From Massilia sp. UBA2709 (lineage in GTDB: Bacteria; Pseudomonadota; Gammaproteobacteria; Burkholderiales; Burkholderiaceae_D): a DNA stretch of 8,304 bases. Position 1 is the first letter of the stretch. Each line of letters begins with the position of its first letter. A program made the position numbers and the translations under genes. The notes below the pieces were generated by a model. The model was not told the origin of the DNA and made no database searches. It saw only the letters and a list, made by a program, of their open reading frames with translations. The stretch spans positions 1-8,304 of the forward strand of contig DEKZ01000163.1 in assembly GCA_002354135.1 (NCBI GenBank). Reading direction: 5' to 3'. Shown in pieces: positions 6,277 to 8,304 of the stretch.

Positions 6277-6343
6277 GTTGAACGCGTGGGCGGCGTCAAC
6301 GCCGGCGTGACGCACCCACCCGGGTGGAGCCGTCCACCCTACG
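6277..6343 (-). repeat. REP-like repeat, copy 1 (inverted)
   Basis: Read on the minus strand this 67-bp unit starts CGTAGGGTGGACGGC and ends GCCCACGCGTTCAAC. It is the inverted partner of the unit at 6414-6480: the two align without gaps with 46 of 67 identical bases. Identity is concentrated in the outer 24 bases (22/24) and the last 17 (16/17), while the middle is free to vary. Each unit can fold on itself (GTGGACGGC with GCCGCCCAC, one mismatch). It lies 29 bp after the DUF1311 gene stop. It resembles dispersed intergenic repeats seen in Massilia-type genomes; this family link is from memory. Confidence 0.65.
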
Positions 6344-6413
6344 GGTCAGCGCTCCCGTCCGCGCGGGGTGCACGCTTCACGATGCATCCATCGACGGATG
6401 AGCGATCCTGTCT

Positions 6414-6480
6414 CGTAGGATGGACGGCTACACCCGGCACGACGCCGACACGCGCCGCATGTGCCGTCCACGCGTTCAAC
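6414..6480 (+). repeat. REP-like repeat, copy 2
   Basis: This 67-bp unit starts CGTAGGATGGACGGC and ends GTCCACGCGTTCAAC. It has a perfect 8-bp internal stem (TGGACGGC at 6421-6428 with GCCGTCCA at 6463-6470). With copy 1 it forms an inverted pair separated by 70 bp (6344-6413), which holds a small CATCC/GGATG hairpin near 6385-6400 and no gene. It sits 40 bp beyond the 3' end of the helicase gene, so the pair fills the space between two convergent genes and may serve as a transcription end or RNA stabiliser. Confidence 0.65.
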
Positions 6481-6520
6481 CCAGGCCGGCGCCAAGGCGC
6501 AATCAGCCCCTGGGAGGAAT

Positions 6521-8304
6521 TCAGTCTCCCATCCGAAACAGCGCCGCCGCATCGTCCGGCAGCCCGGCGCCGCTCAGCATCACCAGCCGGTGACTGGCGC
6601 GCGTCATCGCCATGTACAGCTTGCGCGCGTCGGCTTCGCGTTCCGGGCCGCCGTCGAACAGCAGGCCGTCCATCCCCAGCAGGAACACCACCGCGCCTTC
6701 CAGTCCGGTCGCCGTTTCCAGGTTCGCCAGGCGCAGGTAGTCGGGACCGTAGCCGTCCGGCGGTGTTTTTTTATCCTTGTTCAGCCACCAGACGCGGCGC
6801 GCGCCCAGCGCGCGGCACAGGCGCCGGTACAGCAGCTGCTTCGGCGTATCGCCGCCATAGATGACGAGAAAGCTCGACAGCGGCAGCGCGTAACGTTCGG
6901 CCAGCGCCACGATCTCGTTGACCGCGCGGTCGACCGCGTCCTGGGGCGAGGCCACGCGCAGCAGAATGGGCGCGGCGCCCTCTTCCATGCCGGCGAAATC
7001 CGGTTCCAGGTAGTGCTCGGGATCGGCCTGCACGGTGCGCGCCAGCAGCGTGCAGGCGCTGTGCAGGATCGCCTGCGTGGTGCGGTAGGAACGGCGCAGC
7101 TTCTTGGTGCGCCCGGCCACGTCCAGCCCCGCGTTGCGCCAACTGAGGCGGCTCCTCATGAAGCCCTGGTTCGGGTCGGCGCACAGGAACAGTTTTCCCT
7201 GCGGGCGCAGGGCCAGCTTCACCGTGTGGAACCAGGAGGGCGCGAAGAACTGGGCCTCGTCGACCAGGATGTGCTCGTAGCGCTCGAGCAGCGCGTGCCC
7301 GGGCGCGCGGCAGATCTCGGCCGCGACCGCGCTCCACATGCGCAGGCCCTGGCCCTGCAAGGCGGCCGTGACCGCCTCGAACAGCTGCCAGACCTCGCGC
7401 CGTTCTTTCGCCCGCAAGGCGAAGCCGCGGCCGGCGCGGCTGGTGTCCATGTATTCGCGTTCGCTGGCGACCAGCATCTCGTTGAGGAAGTCGAACTCCT
7501 CGATCAATTGCCCCTCGCTCGGCTTCAGCTCGGGCCAGCGCACGCGCAGGGTCCGCACCAGCGCCGGCAGCCAGGCAGGGTCGTCCGGCATCGCCAGCGG
7601 CATGCGGTACAGGCGGCGCCACTGGCGATGCGCCCAGCTCGCATACGTCGTGATCTCGAGATTGGCCGGCAGGCTGCCGCGCACCCGGTGCAGGCGCTCG
7701 CGGATGTCCGCCACGATCGGCGTGTTGTGGATCAGGATCAGCACGCGTTCGCGCGGATGCAATTCGGCCAGCAGCAGCGCGCGGCTCAGTGCGATCAGGG
7801 TCTTGCCGCTGCCCGCCACGCCGTTCACCAGGCGCACCGCGAAGTCGTTCGCGGCCTGCGCCTGCTCCTCGGGGAGCGCATCGTTCACATCCAGGTCGAG
7901 CTTGCTGGCCCACTCCTGCTGGGCATCGAGGAAGAGCCCCGGCAGGCTGGCCGCGTTATCGCGCCGGAAGCGCCGGCGCGCCACCGCCAGGGGAATGGCG
8001 GACTCGGGGAAGAAACGCGTGCGCAGCGCGTCGGCCTCTTCCGGCGCGATGGGACGCTGCAGCGCCGCCAGGCCGGGGGCGCCGCGCTCGAGGAAGCGTT
8101 CGCGCGACAGCAGGCGCAGCGCCGGCTGCTCGCCGAGCTGGCGCGCCAGCGCCTGCGCCTCGTCCTCGCTGCAGGCCCAGAGCAGCACCAGTAAAGGCAG
8201 GCCTGGCGGCAGCGGCGCGCGCCAGGCCTGCAAGCGCGTCTCGAAGGCGGCGCGCGGCCCCCCCGCGGCCAACCGGGGGCGCGCCCGGGGGGCGCGGGGG
8301 GGGG
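6521..8304 (-). CDS. superfamily 1A (UvrD/Rep-like) helicase, N-terminus unresolved at right edge
   Basis: This is an ATP-dependent helicase or translocase. Numbering from a TTG at 8270-8272 gives 583 codons: Walker A GVAGSGKT at 151-158, Walker B ILVDEAQFF at 335-343, motif III LCADPNQG at 363-370, motif IV LRRSYRTT at 392-399, motif V ETATGLEGAVVF at 519-530, and motif VI KLYMAMTRASHRL at 551-563. This order is that of UvrD-type SF1 enzymes, in a compact form of about 600 aa without the large inserts of UvrD itself. Residues about 50-95 (ALRLLSRERFLERG to RFFPESAIP) resemble the linker of NERD-nuclease helicases, so a nuclease domain might lie upstream; this is inference. No ATG or ribosome binding site is visible and the frame stays open to the edge, where the DNA becomes G/C homopolymers, so the true start is unknown. 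The substrate (DNA or RNA) is not determinable. It is convergent with the DUF1311 gene across the REP-like pair. Confidence 0.82.
   Translation of the reverse strand, partial: PPRAPRARPRLAAGGPRAAFETRLQAWRAPLPPGLPLLVLLWACSEDEAQALARQLGEQPALRLLSRERFLERGAPGLAALQRPIAPEEADALRTRFFPESAIPLAVARRRFRRDNAASLPGLFLDAQQEWASKLDLDVNDALPEEQAQAANDFAVRLVNGVAGSGKTLIALSRALLLAELHPRERVLILIHNTPIVADIRERLHRVRGSLPANLEITTYASWAHRQWRRLYRMPLAMPDDPAWLPALVRTLRVRWPELKPSEGQLIEEFDFLNEMLVASEREYMDTSRAGRGFALRAKERREVWQLFEAVTAALQGQGLRMWSAVAAEICRAPGHALLERYEHILVDEAQFFAPSWFHTVKLALRPQGKLFLCADPNQGFMRSRLSWRNAGLDVAGRTKKLRRSYRTTQAILHSACTLLARTVQADPEHYLEPDFAGMEEGAAPILLRVASPQDAVDRAVNEIVALAERYALPLSSFLVIYGGDTPKQLLYRRLCRALGARRVWWLNKDKKTPPDGYGPDYLRLANLETATGLEGAVVFLLGMDGLLFDGGPEREADARKLYMAMTRASHRLVMLSGAGLPDDAAALFRMGD

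Noticed and set aside
5014..6864. 616-codon plus-strand frame
   Set aside because: It is a high-GC shadow crossing the DUF1311 gene, the REP-like repeats and the helicase 3' end. It is Arg/Pro/Ala-rich with no domain, and the DUF1311 frame has a signal peptide and ribosome binding site.
6461..8194. 577-codon plus-strand frame opposite the helicase
   Set aside because: It is a Gln/Arg/Ala-rich antisense shadow. The minus-strand frame contains all SF1 helicase motifs.
1..8304. CRISPR arrays, insertion sequences, tRNA/rRNA genes, phage or toxin-antitoxin genes
   Set aside because: No regularly spaced repeats, transposase motifs, cloverleaf or rRNA segments, or matching protein families were seen on either strand.

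Overview
The window is GC-rich DNA of a Gram-negative bacterium. The codon choice, the DUF4254 protein, the periplasmic DUF1311 protein and the dispersed GTAGG(A/G)TGGACGG...ACGCGTTCAAC repeats point to a betaproteobacterium, most likely Oxalobacteraceae (Massilia/Janthinobacterium-like). This placement is inference from sequence style and was not searched. No rRNA, tRNA, CRISPR array, insertion sequence or phage gene was seen.

Layout from left to right. (1) Positions 1-488, minus strand: the N-terminal 162 codons of a DUF4254 protein that runs off the left edge. (2) A divergent intergenic region at 489-632. (3) Positions 633-2417, plus: a cytoplasmic glycoside hydrolase family 2 enzyme of 594 aa whose acid/base motif reads V-E instead of the family's N-E. 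(4) A spacer at 2418-2556 with a strong hairpin and a direct repeat resembling an AraC-type operator. (5) Positions 2557-3384, plus: an AraC-family regulator with a cupin-type sensor domain. (6) Positions 3442-4632, minus: a 12-helix MFS transporter of the YbjJ-like type, convergent with the regulator. (7) Positions 4633-5212: an AT-richer, gene-poor intergenic region. It holds a strong intrinsic terminator on the minus strand and, just upstream of it, a candidate small RNA with CU-rich anti-Shine-Dalgarno stretches. It also holds a palindrome in the transporter leader and a possible plus-strand promoter. (8) Positions 5213-6247, plus: an exported protein with a C-terminal LprI-like DUF1311 domain. 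(9) Positions 6248-6520: two inverted 67-bp REP-like repeats. (10) Positions 6521 to the right edge, minus: a superfamily 1A (UvrD/Rep-like) helicase whose N-terminus runs into GC-only, low-complexity sequence at the window end.

How the genes fit together: the hydrolase, the AraC regulator and the MFS transporter could form a small sugar or glycoside utilisation unit, in which uptake, hydrolysis and control lie side by side. This is inferred from adjacency only, and hairpins separate the transcripts. The DUF4254, DUF1311 and helicase genes look like independent single genes. The least explained part is the 4633-5212 intergenic region. Most of the remaining window is ordinary chromosomal sequence, and no clearly new multi-gene system is visible.
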